From assembly GCA_014529385.2 (NCBI GenBank), contig CM043956.1:59963120-60027119 (forward strand): a DNA stretch of 64,000 nucleotides, read 5' to 3'. The number at the start of each line of letters is the position of its first letter. Position 1 is the stretch's first letter. Positions 54,965 through 64,000 of this stretch are shown one piece after another. The stretch is from Adiantum capillus-veneris. Its lineage: Eukaryota; Streptophyta; Polypodiopsida; Polypodiales; Pteridaceae. Under the pieces are notes generated by a model. It worked only from the letters and a program-made list of their open reading frames with translations, searched no databases and was not told the origin of the DNA. The translations under genes were made by a program, and so were the position numbers.

Positions 54965-55850
54965 ATGGCCGATGAAGAACAAGATACTGGCACCCGATGA
55001 TTAACAATAAGCGACTGTTAATGCATTTCAGCGCATGAAGTCTCTGGCACACGGCATGTCGGCACAACAAGCGATGCGCACTACTCGACGACTCTCAAAG
55101 TGGGCAAATCCAAACCACATGCAATGGAAAGAGATCAATAAAGAAGTGACAAAATACATGATCAAGACAATATGGCCATGTGAGACGCAGAGATCAAGAA
55201 AGAAAGGTGGAAGGTTTTGAAGTGCAACCATGATGCGATCAAAGAAAACGCTGAGAGGATTTATTTGGAGGTTTATGGCCATCCCCTGCACAATGCAGAT
55301 TGAGTGCTATATTTTGCAAAAATGTTATATGTTCACTTTGTGCAACATCGACCAGTAGACTTCTCGTCAAAGGAGACAACTGTTGCCACTCATGATTTAA
55401 GGGAGAGTTGTGTCACTTTCAAACGAGATGAGCTGGCATTGATAGTAGAAGGAACCGACCTATAGTTAAAAAGAGAGAAGGATATTTACACGACACAGTT
55501 GGTAGAGAAAGATGCAAAAATAACACGCCTTTTAGCCACCTAGACACCCCAACCCTCACAAGTCCAGATGGAGAAAAACATTCACCGCTTAAGTCAAGAT
55601 GTTCCAAATCTAACAAAGCAAGTGAATCCAACATATGTACAAGGGACACACATCAGCCACCTTGTCATGCATCCGAAGTTGGTCCCCTCGTCTACTTCAA
55701 ATGCATCCTCATCTTCCCAATGTTCAGTTTTCTACAAGAATTTTGATGGATGGAGTGGATATTATACATTGACATGTGGTCATTATTATCATTTAATTTG
55801 TCTTATTTGTTTAATGAAAAATACTAGTCGATGCACAATTTTTTCATAAG
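54965..55850 (+). pseudogene. Coiled-coil ORF with RING-like C-terminus
   Basis: Starts near ATG 54965 (MADEEQDTGT, then a stop) and continues in broken frames: 55035-55220 (RLSKWANPNHMQWKEINKEV), 55180-55310 (KVLKCNHDAIKENAERIYLE), 55420-55560 coiled coil (LIVEGTDL...REKDIYTTQLVEKDAKITRL), and 55568-55849. The end reads CSVFYKNFDGWSGYYTLTCG then HYYHLICLICLMKNTSRC, a RING-H2-like zinc finger (C-G-H-x2-H-x2-C) with one expected Cys replaced by Phe. It has the same strand and spacing as the kinase-like pseudogene 325 bp upstream, so they may have been one transcription unit. 55860-56060 shows nothing. Confidence 0.5.
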
Positions 55851-56059
55851 ATATTCCACAAGGAATATATATTATGTTTGGCACAATTAGAAATCTGTTT
55901 GATAAGCAAGATGTTGCTTCAGGGCAACACAATTGAGATCTACAAACTATGTACTATCACGAATATGAAGCATTGTAATTACTCAAAACACATTTGAATA
56001 CAAGGTCTTTTACAATGGTTTTTGACATTTACTTGTTCTACTGTCAAGCTATATTGAAT

Positions 56060-58310
56060 CTGTTGAGTTGTTATCTGGTTCTAAGTCTGAGTGTTGTGGT
56101 TCTCCTTATAATTTAACCTCCACATCTATTATCAAATTCTCTTCTATTTCATCTATAGTGCATTGAGATACACCAACATTGAACTCTTCTTCATCTTCGT
56201 TTTGACAATCATTCAACTAGGTTGACATTTTCTCCTTGTAGCCAGCACTTTTGATGTGATTCAATACCTTTTTGTTGCAAAACATATACACTAATTTTTT
56301 TGCTCTATCTATTAATAGTCTGTTGTGAATAGTGCTCTGAACATACTTGTACATACTCCAGTTTCTCTCTGAACTTGAGTTTGTTGCACATTGTGCGAGT
56401 ACTTACATTGCAAGGGGACATAAGGTAGAGTAATGCTCTCCACCATTCATCATCCACCACTTCCATGTAGGTTGCTCTTTTGCCATTACTTGTACAAAAT
56501 CATTTGCATAAGGATCTTCTTTTAATCTAAATGCGCTCATTTCTTTGATGCAATCAATTCAGTCTTGAACGTTGGAGTAGAACGTGTTAACCACATGATA
56601 GAAATCGCTTACCACCTCTGTATTGGACATCAGATCTAAATTCCAATACTCTGGATCGAGCATGTAAGCAACACTATGGAGTGGACTATAAGCACTCTTC
56701 CACCTTGCATGAAAATACTTAGCCAAAATTTTTTGATGCTTGCCAGAGAAGGGTAATCGCCACTCCTTCTCTACTACAGACTCTTTCAGCTCTTCAAGAT
56801 TTTCAAGACTCTGTTGGACTGACCACCATGTCATCCACACTTTACCCAAGGTTGGTGCCCTTTGATCAAGATTGTGGATCGCAAACATAACGGGCATCAT
56901 TACATGGTATGCATCCATTACACTCCTCCACCAAGCAGCCTTGTTTACATTGCCAAGTAGACATGTATTTTCTCTTTCACTTTCTTTTTCTACTCAAGCT
57001 GCCATTCATCAAAGGCCGCACAATTGAATGTGTCAATCAAAGCGTATTTATTATGGAGAAGTGATTCCAAGGTATAAAAGTGTGTGCAGAACTGAGTTTC
57101 AGCAAGAAGTTTCAGCATCACTGACATGCACATCCTATACAAATCAAGCACTCTTTGTCGTTTCAAGATAAATTTCACAACCTGACGGGCTGTATCAATT
57201 ATTTTGGCGAACCATATGGTTTCTTCGCTAGTGTACCAATCTTTCAGCACCAAGTTTAAGCTTTGCGTATTACAACCATTAGCAAAAATGTGTAGAAAGC
57301 ACTTCTTTATTAATTTACTGGCGTTTTTACAATTCTTTACGTTGTCCATGACTACTTGAATGACATGTTCAGCACCAATTTCTTTAATTACATTAATCAA
57401 GACCTCAGAAATGTATTTGCCACTTTTAATTGCCCCAGAACTATCAATCGCCTTTATAAACGTTTCTCCCCTAGGACAAACCAGCATTACATTGATCAGG
57501 GGTCTTCTCTAAACATTTGACCAGCCATTACTCATAATCGTACATCCTGAAAGCAAAATATTCCCAAGTATTATTTTGCCAACACGCTCTTTGACTTCGA
57601 TGTAACAATTGTCCAAGAAAACATTTCTTATCATGTGATAAGAAGGAGCTGAAAATCCTGGACCAAACTCACCGATTTTCTTCCAAGCAACCTTCCAATG
57701 ATTCCTGTCTACCATGACCAAAGCACTTCCAGTAAAGAACATTGCTTTGGCGAGTGCAGTTTGTGATTCTTCTAGAGACTACACTCAAACGCTTTGATGT
57801 AATAATTTTTGACGCATTTGACAAAGTTCACCTTCATTGTGACGTTGAAAAGGAACACTACCTGGAATTTCCTCTCCTTGCATACGTTGTTCTCCAAGGT
57901 TAGTTGCCATCACTACAGGATTTGTGGAGTTATTATTTGTCTCTGGGAACTCTTGACTTGAAGCCTTAGAGCTATATATCTGTTGTCTCTTGCTACCCTT
58001 TTTGGTGAGCTCTTCTCTCAAATGCTTTGCAACTGCAGGTGCCTGAGGATGTTCACATTTCTTACAACTGTTTTTAGCGCTACCCAGAAAATGATCCCTA
58101 ATACATGGTGCACCGCCTGATTTTGTTGTGTGACAAAATTACATTGCCACTCCATATATCGGCCGCATATGTTGTGAGCATAATCCCACTCTTTGCCAGG
58201 AGCTTTTTTGTTCTTTGGCTTCTTCGTACCACTTGTGCCCACATTTTGCTCCATTGCTTTTAAATTAAACTGAAGACAAAAGAATAAGATGTTCAGTTTT
58301 CGAAACATTT
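56060..58310 (-). pseudogene. hAT-superfamily transposase
   Basis: Read right to left: a BED-type zinc finger (58250-58030: EWDYAHNICGRYMEWQCNFV, then CKKCEHPQAPAVAKHL in a shifted frame); a DUF659 block (57742-57509: FGPGFSAPSYHMIRNVFLDN, GCTIMSNGWSNV); the catalytic region (57487-56990: KAIDSSGAIKSGKYISEVL, QVVMDNVKNCKNASKLI, DTARQVVKFILKRQRVL); an insertion domain (56918-56559); and the dimerisation block (56400-56280: ATNSSSERNWSMYKYVQSTI, NRLLIDRAKKLVYVFC). Four or more stops and frame changes. TIRs and target duplication not identified. hAT transposases cut and paste DNA with 8-bp target duplications. Confidence 0.88.
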
Positions 58311-58814
58311 TTCTTATATTTAATATATATTATAATTCATAAACCATTCAATATGAAACTAACCATCATGCACAATATGAGATTTTCAATGCATGCTAGT
58401 CAATCCACATATCGATCACCTATATTGTGAGGAATCATACACATTGCAATGTAGTCTATGCATGGCATAATAACTATAAAAATGCTATGAATCTCTCTAT
58501 ACAATTGTAATGATTATTTATATGTCCACTTTGATTTGCAAACAATAAGACACGTCTAATTTCAATTGCTACAAGAAAACAAACGAAAACAATAAAATAT
58601 ATGATTGGTCATTTCATGCACTAACTAGTATGGGGCAGTTAGCTAATGGTTGAGTGTGAAGTTGTTGTGTAGGGTTAGATTTAATGTGAAATGTATACAT
58701 TTTTGCAATAGATTACGTCTATAATATATTTTTTTGAATAAATATATCTAAAATCAACACTTTATGTTTAATAGAAGTGTTTTGGTTGTGTATATTTAGG
58801 GAAGCTTTTAGAGT

Positions 58815-58855
<41 letters not shown>

Positions 58856-58898
58856 GGAAAGAGATAACAACCCTTTAAATTAAATAAGATCTTTTTTT
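58311..58898. other. Gene-free AT-rich stretch with (GA)n
   Basis: No supported gene. A (GA)n microsatellite at 58819-58853. Strand-neutral AT-rich DNA. Confidence 0.6.
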
Positions 58899-59165
58899 TT
58901 AGGTAATGTATTTGTTAAAAGAAGAAGGATTTCCAGAAAAAGCATTGTATCCATTTGGAGTAATCGATCTAAATTTCTTAATATAAAGTGTTTCTAAATG
59001 ATTTGCTTTGTCCTTTATTGTTTTTGAATCTATAATTTCAATCGTGAACTTTTTGTTGAACGGCTTGTATCTGCTAATGTCAGATATCATCAATTTAGTA
59101 GGTCGTTTTTTATGTTGTAAAATCCTTCTTTTTAGATTATTCATTTGTCCAATAAATATTTTTTA
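58899..59165 (-). pseudogene. GIY-YIG nuclease domain, truncated
   Basis: The minus-strand frame reads KIFIGQMNNLKRRILQHKKR from about 59165, then ISRYKPFNKKFTIEIIDS, ANHLETLYIKKFRSI and TPNGYNAFSG. FIGQ corresponds to the Y-I-G motif, the Arg/His pair (RRILQH) to the catalytic Arg helix, the Glu of HLETLYIKKF to the metal-binding Glu, and PNGYN to the usual end. The N-terminal G-I-Y strand is missing: a stop lies just before KIF and the 89-bp duplication follows. GIY-YIG nucleases nick DNA in homing elements, Penelope-like elements and some large viruses. Confidence 0.65.
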
Positions 59166-59318
59166 TTTATTATAGATTGTAATTTATAAATAAAAATCTT
59201 ACTTTTATTTTCTGGAGTTGTTGATTTTTTCATTTGTCCAATAAATATTTTTTATTTATTATAGATTGTAATTTATAAATAAAAATCTTACTTTTATTTT
59301 CTAGAGTTGTTGATTTTT
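59141..59318. repeat. 89-bp tandem duplication
   Basis: 59141-59229 and 59230-59318 are identical but for one base (TTTCTGGAG versus TTTCTAGAG). The left copy begins in the GIY-YIG frame (CAAATGAATAA on the minus strand), so the duplication also copied the start of the FIGQ segment. Confidence 0.95.
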
Positions 59319-59481
59319 GGGGAGACTTTCCTTCTGTTAAAAAAACAATTAAACTCTTTTAAAATGATTTTGTATAAACTTTTATGAGTTTTAGTATAGA
59401 TATATAAGGTATTTAAAATATATTTAAATATTTTAGAATATAGATTGTTATTTTAAAGTAAACAATGGATTCACATTTGGG

Positions 59482-59483
<2 letters not shown>

Positions 59484-59523
<40 letters not shown>
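59484..59523. repeat. (GA)n microsatellite
   Basis: An uninterrupted GA tract. 59320-59760 otherwise has no supported gene. Confidence 0.95.
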
Positions 59524-59525
<2 letters not shown>

Positions 59526-59769
59526 TGAAAATGTATTATTTGACTATGTTGATAATTGCTTTAAAATATTATTGAACTTATTGGTATTTAAATAAAATGT
59601 GAATTTTTGGAGTAATAATTTTACCTTGATTGGTGGATGTAATATCCATAGGTATTGAAGCTGATTGCAAAGATGATTCTCCTTTATTAGCTATATCCAT
59701 ATCTATAAACAATGTTATGTAAAAAAAATTTAGTGTGAAGAATATAATCATTTATAAATAGAGAAGAAA

Positions 59770-60262
59770 TTATGATTTTATGCCATTGCTTTGATTCATA
59801 GTAATGAAAAATTTGCAAGTAGTGCCATATTGCCTTCGTGCAAATTCCATATCTAGTGATGTTGTAATGCTTTCCAAAGTGATTGGATCTTGTTTGTTTT
59901 TTACGTTGTATAGTTGCTCATACTCTTTTAGAATGATTGAAGCTAGTCTATTATCAAGAGTTTTCAAAGATTCTAATGGAAAGTTGTAGCCAAAATGCAA
60001 TAAGTTGATAGCATATGCTGAAATTCCATTCGTGTGTTTATCTAATAAAGCTTGAGCTTCGTATCGCTCAAGCATTATATATTCATTTGGTAAATCTTCC
60101 TCTTTGAATATCTTAAGAATTCGTATTGTTAGACCTGCAAAGTAATTGTATTTGAATTAAATTATATTTGAAATTATGAATAATATAAGTAAATTTTTTA
60201 AAACATAAGCTGAATTATTTACCATCTGCAGGGAGTTCTTTAGTAGTATGTGTTTTTTCCAT
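59770..60262 (-). CDS. Unknown ORF with an 88-bp intron
   Basis: Two exons on the minus strand: 60262-60223 (ATG, MEKTHTTKELPAD) and 60134-59770. The intron 60135-60222 has donor GATG/GTAAAT and acceptor TTACTTTGCAG/GT, and the phases agree (the Gly codon is split). Exon 2 reads LTIRILKIFKEEDLPNEYIM, then ALLDKHTNGISAYAINLLHF, LDNRLASIILKEYEQLY and a C-terminus ending NQSNGIKS. Total about 134 codons. I do not recognise the domain. No stop breaks it, unlike its neighbours. It lies between the helicase and GIY-YIG relics on the same strand, so it may be an internal exon pair of a larger protein. Upstream sequence in the same frame is open for about 25 codons more (DELKKIYGRSRQYVSN). Confidence 0.5.
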
Positions 60263-60483
60263 GTTTGAAACGTATTGTCGGCTGCGTCCATATATTTTTT
60301 TAGCTCATCATAAGATGGCCAACCATAAATCTAATTTATTGGATCACGTCCTGAGATATTTAAGTTGTTTGATTCTTAGCAGGAAGTTTTCTCTGTGTTG
60401 CCTTTTTTATTTTCGTTGCTCTTCTTGTTCTTTTTCTTGTAGGTCTATTGTGGCTTTTGCTTTAGCTTTGATAGAATTGAAGA

Positions 60484-60732
60484 CCTAATATATTTTAACA
60501 CAATTTATACATTTAAGGTTATAAATATTGAAGTCTGTGATTAGAGATATAAGCTTACCTCCATATTGTTTAGCTTTCAATCTGAAAAATATAAAAATGA
60601 ATTTATTAATAATTTCCTTTATATCAATATAGTAATAAACTATAGCACCTTAAGTTTGATATAAAATAATTTAGCATACATTACCTTTGTTTTAATCTTT
60701 GGAGTATACTTTTGTAAGTCAATAATCTTCAT
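60484..60732 (-). other. Possible small exons between helicase and unknown ORF
   Basis: On the minus strand: ATG at 60732 with MKIIDLQKYTPKIKTK to donor AAAG/GTAATG at 60684; acceptor TTTTTCAG before 60581; donor GGAG/GTAAGC at 60558; acceptor ATATTAG before 60484, then KAKAKATIDLQEKEQEEQRK-like helical sequence to about 60410. Splice signals are good, but joined phases hit a stop in the second piece, so this is a decayed or misread gene model. Confidence 0.3.
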
Positions 60733-60765
60733 ATATATAATGATTTATTATTTGTATTTAGAAAT

Positions 60766-61866
60766 CGTCAATTGTAATTGAATTCAATATTTTTATGTTC
60801 TTTCGGTTAGTTGATCGAGACAACATGACATATAATAGTCCAGGAGAAAAACATTTTCGAACTATTAACAATGACTTACCAAAGATAGTTCATCCTTGGG
60901 ATTTATGTCCACTCATTGCATATGCTAGTGTTAGTGGAAAAGATGTTTTATGATACCATGTTCCATTGTATGTCTTTTTTTATATTTAGATCTTCTAATA
61001 GTTACATTTTGTTGTGTATGATTTACACATATTATAAGTTTTGTTATAATAGATGTTATATTGTTATATTTAATATCTACGACTGTCCCAAAAGTTCCAT
61101 TACCTATACCTATTGCTAGATCTATGTTTTGTGTAAACATTAATGATGCTCCTATTGCTACTTTGGATAGGGTATGAAATTATGTATCATTTATCCAATG
61201 TTGTAGTTCTGGTATATGATGTGCTATTGTAGCAATATCTATATTGAATATATTGGAATGGTTGAATATCTTTAATAAGATGAGGTCATCATAGTATATG
61301 ACATCTTTATTATGTGTACATAATATAGTTGTGTCTTTATCTATATATTGTTCTAAATCTTTCTCCTGTATAAATGTATGTTTTAAGTATTTCTCTAATT
61401 GTGATTTAGATGGTTTACTTTGTCTAATTATAGCTAAGAATTCAATGAAGTCTGGATCTGAACAATGACGTATTGAGGTATATAATGCGTGGTGTATAGC
61501 TAATTTCCAAAATATAGAATTTGTTATTACACATTTTTGGCATATCAAGTCTTTATTTTTACAATTACATAGTGCAAGCAATTGCGGTATATCTCCAAAT
61601 AGAAGTAGTTTTTTAGTGTTAAATATTTGTAGCATAGATAATTTACAAGCTTCTGAAATTTGGAGTATAATTGTATGTAATATTTGTGATGTCATCATTG
61701 AGAATTCATCAATTATAATTACATCAGAAGATCTTATTTTAATTGAACGGATATCATTTGGTTCTAAATTAGAACGAAATAAATGATTTTTATTAGGTAA
61801 ACAAAAAAAATAATGTGAAGTACGTGTTAATCGACTAAGTCTTGTAGCTGCTACTCGTGTGGGTTG
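60766..61866 (-). pseudogene. Pif1-like SF1B DNA helicase, N-terminus lost
   Basis: The minus-strand frame is open from the copia junction (about 61866) with VIIIDEFSMM (61693-61710, Walker B/motif II), LLLFGDIPQLLALC (motif III), RHCSDPDFIEFLAIIRQ (motif IV region) and TTILCTHNKDVIYYDDLILL. One in-frame TAA at 61180 is followed by KVAIGASLMFTQNIDLAIGI. A frame shift near 60935 leads to FPLTLAYAMSGHKSQG (motif VI, 60893-60940, then TGA) and GLLYVMLSRSTN, ending about 60766. All C-terminal Pif1 motifs are present; Walker A would be beyond the copia insertion. Motif II is D-E-F-S-M rather than the D-E-A-P-M typical of plant Helitrons. Confidence 0.82.
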
Positions 61867-61903
61867 TAAGGAGGACTCCTATGTTTTTGGTTATACATTT
61901 AAA

Positions 61904-62132
61904 TGTGTTGGAATTAGGGTTATAGAGAAACACACACAGCTTGGAAAAGACAAAGGAAGCTCAAGGCACACAATAGAGAGTGTGTTACTTAGTGTGCAAT
62001 GGAAAGATAGATAGCCCTAGAGTGATGGGCGTATATACAATGCACGGGGAAAAAAACCTCCTAAAGAGGGAAAAAATGCCCCGGCAGTCCTAGTGTGTTC
62101 ACACACATCACTACCACATGTATATGGTAACA
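61904..62132 (-). repeat. Copia 3' LTR
   Basis: Plus-strand TGTGTTGGAATT to GGTAACA, 229 bp, TG...CA ends. On its right a CCCCCC tract (62136-62141) is the complement of a polypurine tract, as expected for a minus-strand element. On its left lies helicase coding DNA. The other LTR is outside the window. Confidence 0.75.
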
Positions 62133-62134
62133 AA

Positions 62135-62141
62135 TCCCCCC
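62135..62141 (-). other. Copia polypurine tract
   Basis: The minus strand reads CCAGGGGGGATT, two to three bases before the LTR start TGTTACC. Confidence 0.65.
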
Positions 62142-62300
62142 TGGAGTGATGCAGTGAACGAGAGGTGGCACATGAGTAAAGGGAAGTGCCATGCCCTGAG
62201 GACAGGATCAGTCCACAAAGGGGAGTAAGCCCAAAGCTTTGCGGAAAGCTTCAAGCTTCTCACAAGACAATGCCTTTGTGAAAAGATCTGCAAGGTTGTC

Positions 62301-63652
62301 CTATGTTGACACATAAGCCAAGTTGATCTCTCTTGTTGAGAGCCTCTCTTTCACATAGTGGCAATGCACCTCAATTTGCTTTGTGTGAGCATGAAAAACT
62401 GGGTTCCTCGCAACTGCCAATGTGCTCTGACTGTCAGTGTAGATAGTGTTGACAGTGTCCTGTCCAACACCCAAATCAGCCATAAGGCATCTGAGCCATA
62501 CACACTCAACCGTAGCTATGAAGAATGCCCTGTATTGAGCCTCACAACTCAAAGTGGCCACAATAGGTTGCTTCTTGCTCAACCATGATATACATGAACT
62601 GCCAAGCATGAAACAAAAACCACTTGTGGACACTCACGTGTCAAAACAACTAGCCCTGTCTGAGTCCGAAAAAGCATGTAGGTTTGGCGGCAATGATCCC
62701 CCCTTGGGATAAAACAAGCCAAGATGTAAAGTGCCACTAAGGTAGCGGAAAATCCTCTTGACAGCCTGCCAATGCTTAGAGCCTGGGCTATGCATAAATC
62801 TGCTGACCTGTGAGACTGCAAACTGAATATCCGGCCTCATGTTGCATACATAAATGAGGCAGCCAACAGCAGTTTGGTAAAGAGTGACATTAGCAGGATT
62901 GCCAGCATCATGAAGACTCAACTTCAAACTTGTTTCCATGGGAGTGGCAATAGGTTTGCAATCCTCAAGTCCAAACTTACATAGCAATATCTCTATGTAA
63001 CTTTTCTGACACAAGGCAATACCACATCACACTGCTTAAACTGTATACCCAAGTAATGATGCAACAGCCCCAAATCTTTCATCTTGAAAGTAGCATTCAA
63101 ATCAGCCTTAAATTCAGCAATATGTCTCTCATTTGGTCCAGTGATCAGCAAATCATCAACATGAAGAACCACAATGAGAAGTACATCACCCTCACGCTTT
63201 ACATACAATGTGCTTTTTGTTAGACTGTTACGAAAGCCTCGTTTACCCAAATGAGTGTCAGCTTTCTCATACCAAGCACGAGGAGATTTCTTCAACCCAT
63301 ACAAAGCCTTCTTACATCTGCACACTTTGTCCTCTTGTCCTTTTATGAAAAAATCGCGAGGCTGCGTTACATAAACTTTCTCAAATATGTCACCATTCAA
63401 GAAAGCAGTAACAATGTTTGATTGATGTACATCCCAACCAAAATGAGCTACCAATGCACATAGAAAATGTACAGTAGTCATACGACAAGTGGGAGAAAAA
63501 TTCTCTTCATAATCTATGCCCTTTTGCTGTGCATAACCTTTTGCAGCAAGTTGAGCCTTTTGGCAATCGATCTCACAATCCGGCTTGCGTTTCAACCTTC
63601 GTACCAATGGCCTTTTTGCCAGGAGGCAAATCACATAAAGTCCATGTGTCAT
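62301..63652 (-). pseudogene. Copia reverse transcriptase and RNase H
   Basis: 63652-62993: the Ty1/copia RT (AKGYAQQKGIDYEENFSPTC, TAFLNGDIFEKVYVTQPRDF, KALYGLKKSPRAWYE, VVLHVDDLLITGPNE). The motif-A Asp usually found before TAFLNGD is Asn here (QSNIV), and motif C is H-V-D-D. A frame break near 63000 leads to 63014-62634 (GCLIYVCNMRPDIQFAVSQV, HWQAVKRIFRYLSGTLHLGL). A TGA at 62634 separates RNase H (62633-62301: SGFCFMLGSSCISWLSKKQP, TIYTDSQSTLAVARNPVFHA). The relic is inactive. Confidence 0.93.
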
Positions 63653-64000
63653 TTTCTATAAGTGCATCATATTCTGATTGCATGGAAGCTATCAAATTTT
63701 TTGAATTCTGTGCCTCATCAAAAGACAGAGGCTCCTCAACATCATGTAAGCTAGACACAGCCAAAGCATAACAATCTGATGCATAAGATGCATGGCGAGA
63801 GCCTGAACGAGTACGACTAGACAAAGGTGCATCCAATTTACTGTCACGCAAAGTGTGCACCAGCCATTTTGGCATACCTCTAGCCTGCTCATTTTCAGCC
63901 CTTTCCTCATCAAGTACATCATGTACATCTGCATCAGTAATAGGCTGATCTACGACATTTTCAGAAACCCCCATAGGCTGTACATTTGCCTCATTGGAAC
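63573..64000 (-). pseudogene. Copia integrase-RT linker, runs off window
   Basis: The minus-strand frame from beyond 64000 down to 63573 contains RGMPKWLVHTLRDSKLDAPL, SSRTRSGSRHASYASDCYAL and MQSEYDALIENDTWTLCDLP, the linker between integrase and RT and the first RT residues of copia elements. The frame breaks near 63590, just before the KRKPDCEIDCQKAQL-type RT sequence in the neighbouring frame. Integrase, protease and gag would lie to the right of the window. Confidence 0.85.

Noticed and set aside
57000-58300. Functional hAT transposase
   Set aside because: Motifs are clear but stops and frame changes break it at several points.
60766-61866. Ordinary plant Helitron helicase
   Set aside because: Motif II is D-E-F-S-M, not D-E-A-P-M, and no Rep/HUH motif is visible; not excluded because the N-terminal side is outside the window.

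Overview
The window reads as intergenic or heterochromatic DNA of a land plant. The grounds are layered Ty3/gypsy and Ty1/copia retrotransposons, a hAT transposase with the plant-style DUF659 block, a tRNA-Asp-type primer site, and long TC/GT/GA microsatellites. I cannot name the species. No coding region is intact: every recognisable gene carries stops, frameshifts or deletions.

Layout. 1-10722: a minus-strand retroelement (here E1) with gag and two retropepsin-like domains but no visible polymerase; its flanking non-coding DNA carries a recurring 20-bp palindrome. 10723-18782: minus-strand gypsy element G1 with both ~1.15-kb LTRs. 18830-21660: a minus-strand transposase-like pseudogene split by a GTAC-rich repeat tract. 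22020-25800: plus-strand gypsy pol relic (E2) followed by a retropepsin-like/W-P-K module that E1 shares. 27232-31900: plus-strand gypsy (E3) integrase, polypurine tract and long LTR. 32463-35657: plus-strand coiled-coil relic. 37021-41870: minus-strand gypsy relic (E5), interrupted by a 764-bp TIR element. 41872-42073 and 49983-51370: two halves of another minus-strand gypsy (E4), split by G2. 42074-49978: plus-strand element G2, same family as G1.

The right part differs. 51500-55850 holds a GC-rich inverted repeat, an array of six stem-loops sharing the loop motif TCGGTAACGCGG, three ~107-bp repeats, a protein-kinase-like pseudogene and a coiled-coil/RING-like ORF. 56060-58310 is a minus-strand hAT pseudogene. 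58899-61866 is an AT-rich minus-strand locus with a Pif1-like helicase, an intron-containing unknown ORF and a GIY-YIG nuclease relic. A copia element (61904 to beyond 64000) is inserted in the helicase.

G1 and G2 are the youngest large elements: they keep well-matched LTR pairs and they interrupt older DNA. Their internal deletions are complementary, G1 lacking the integrase C-terminus and G2 the integrase catalytic core. The most unusual signals are the stem-loop array, the dispersed palindrome, the Pif1 plus GIY-YIG locus and the shared second retropepsin module.
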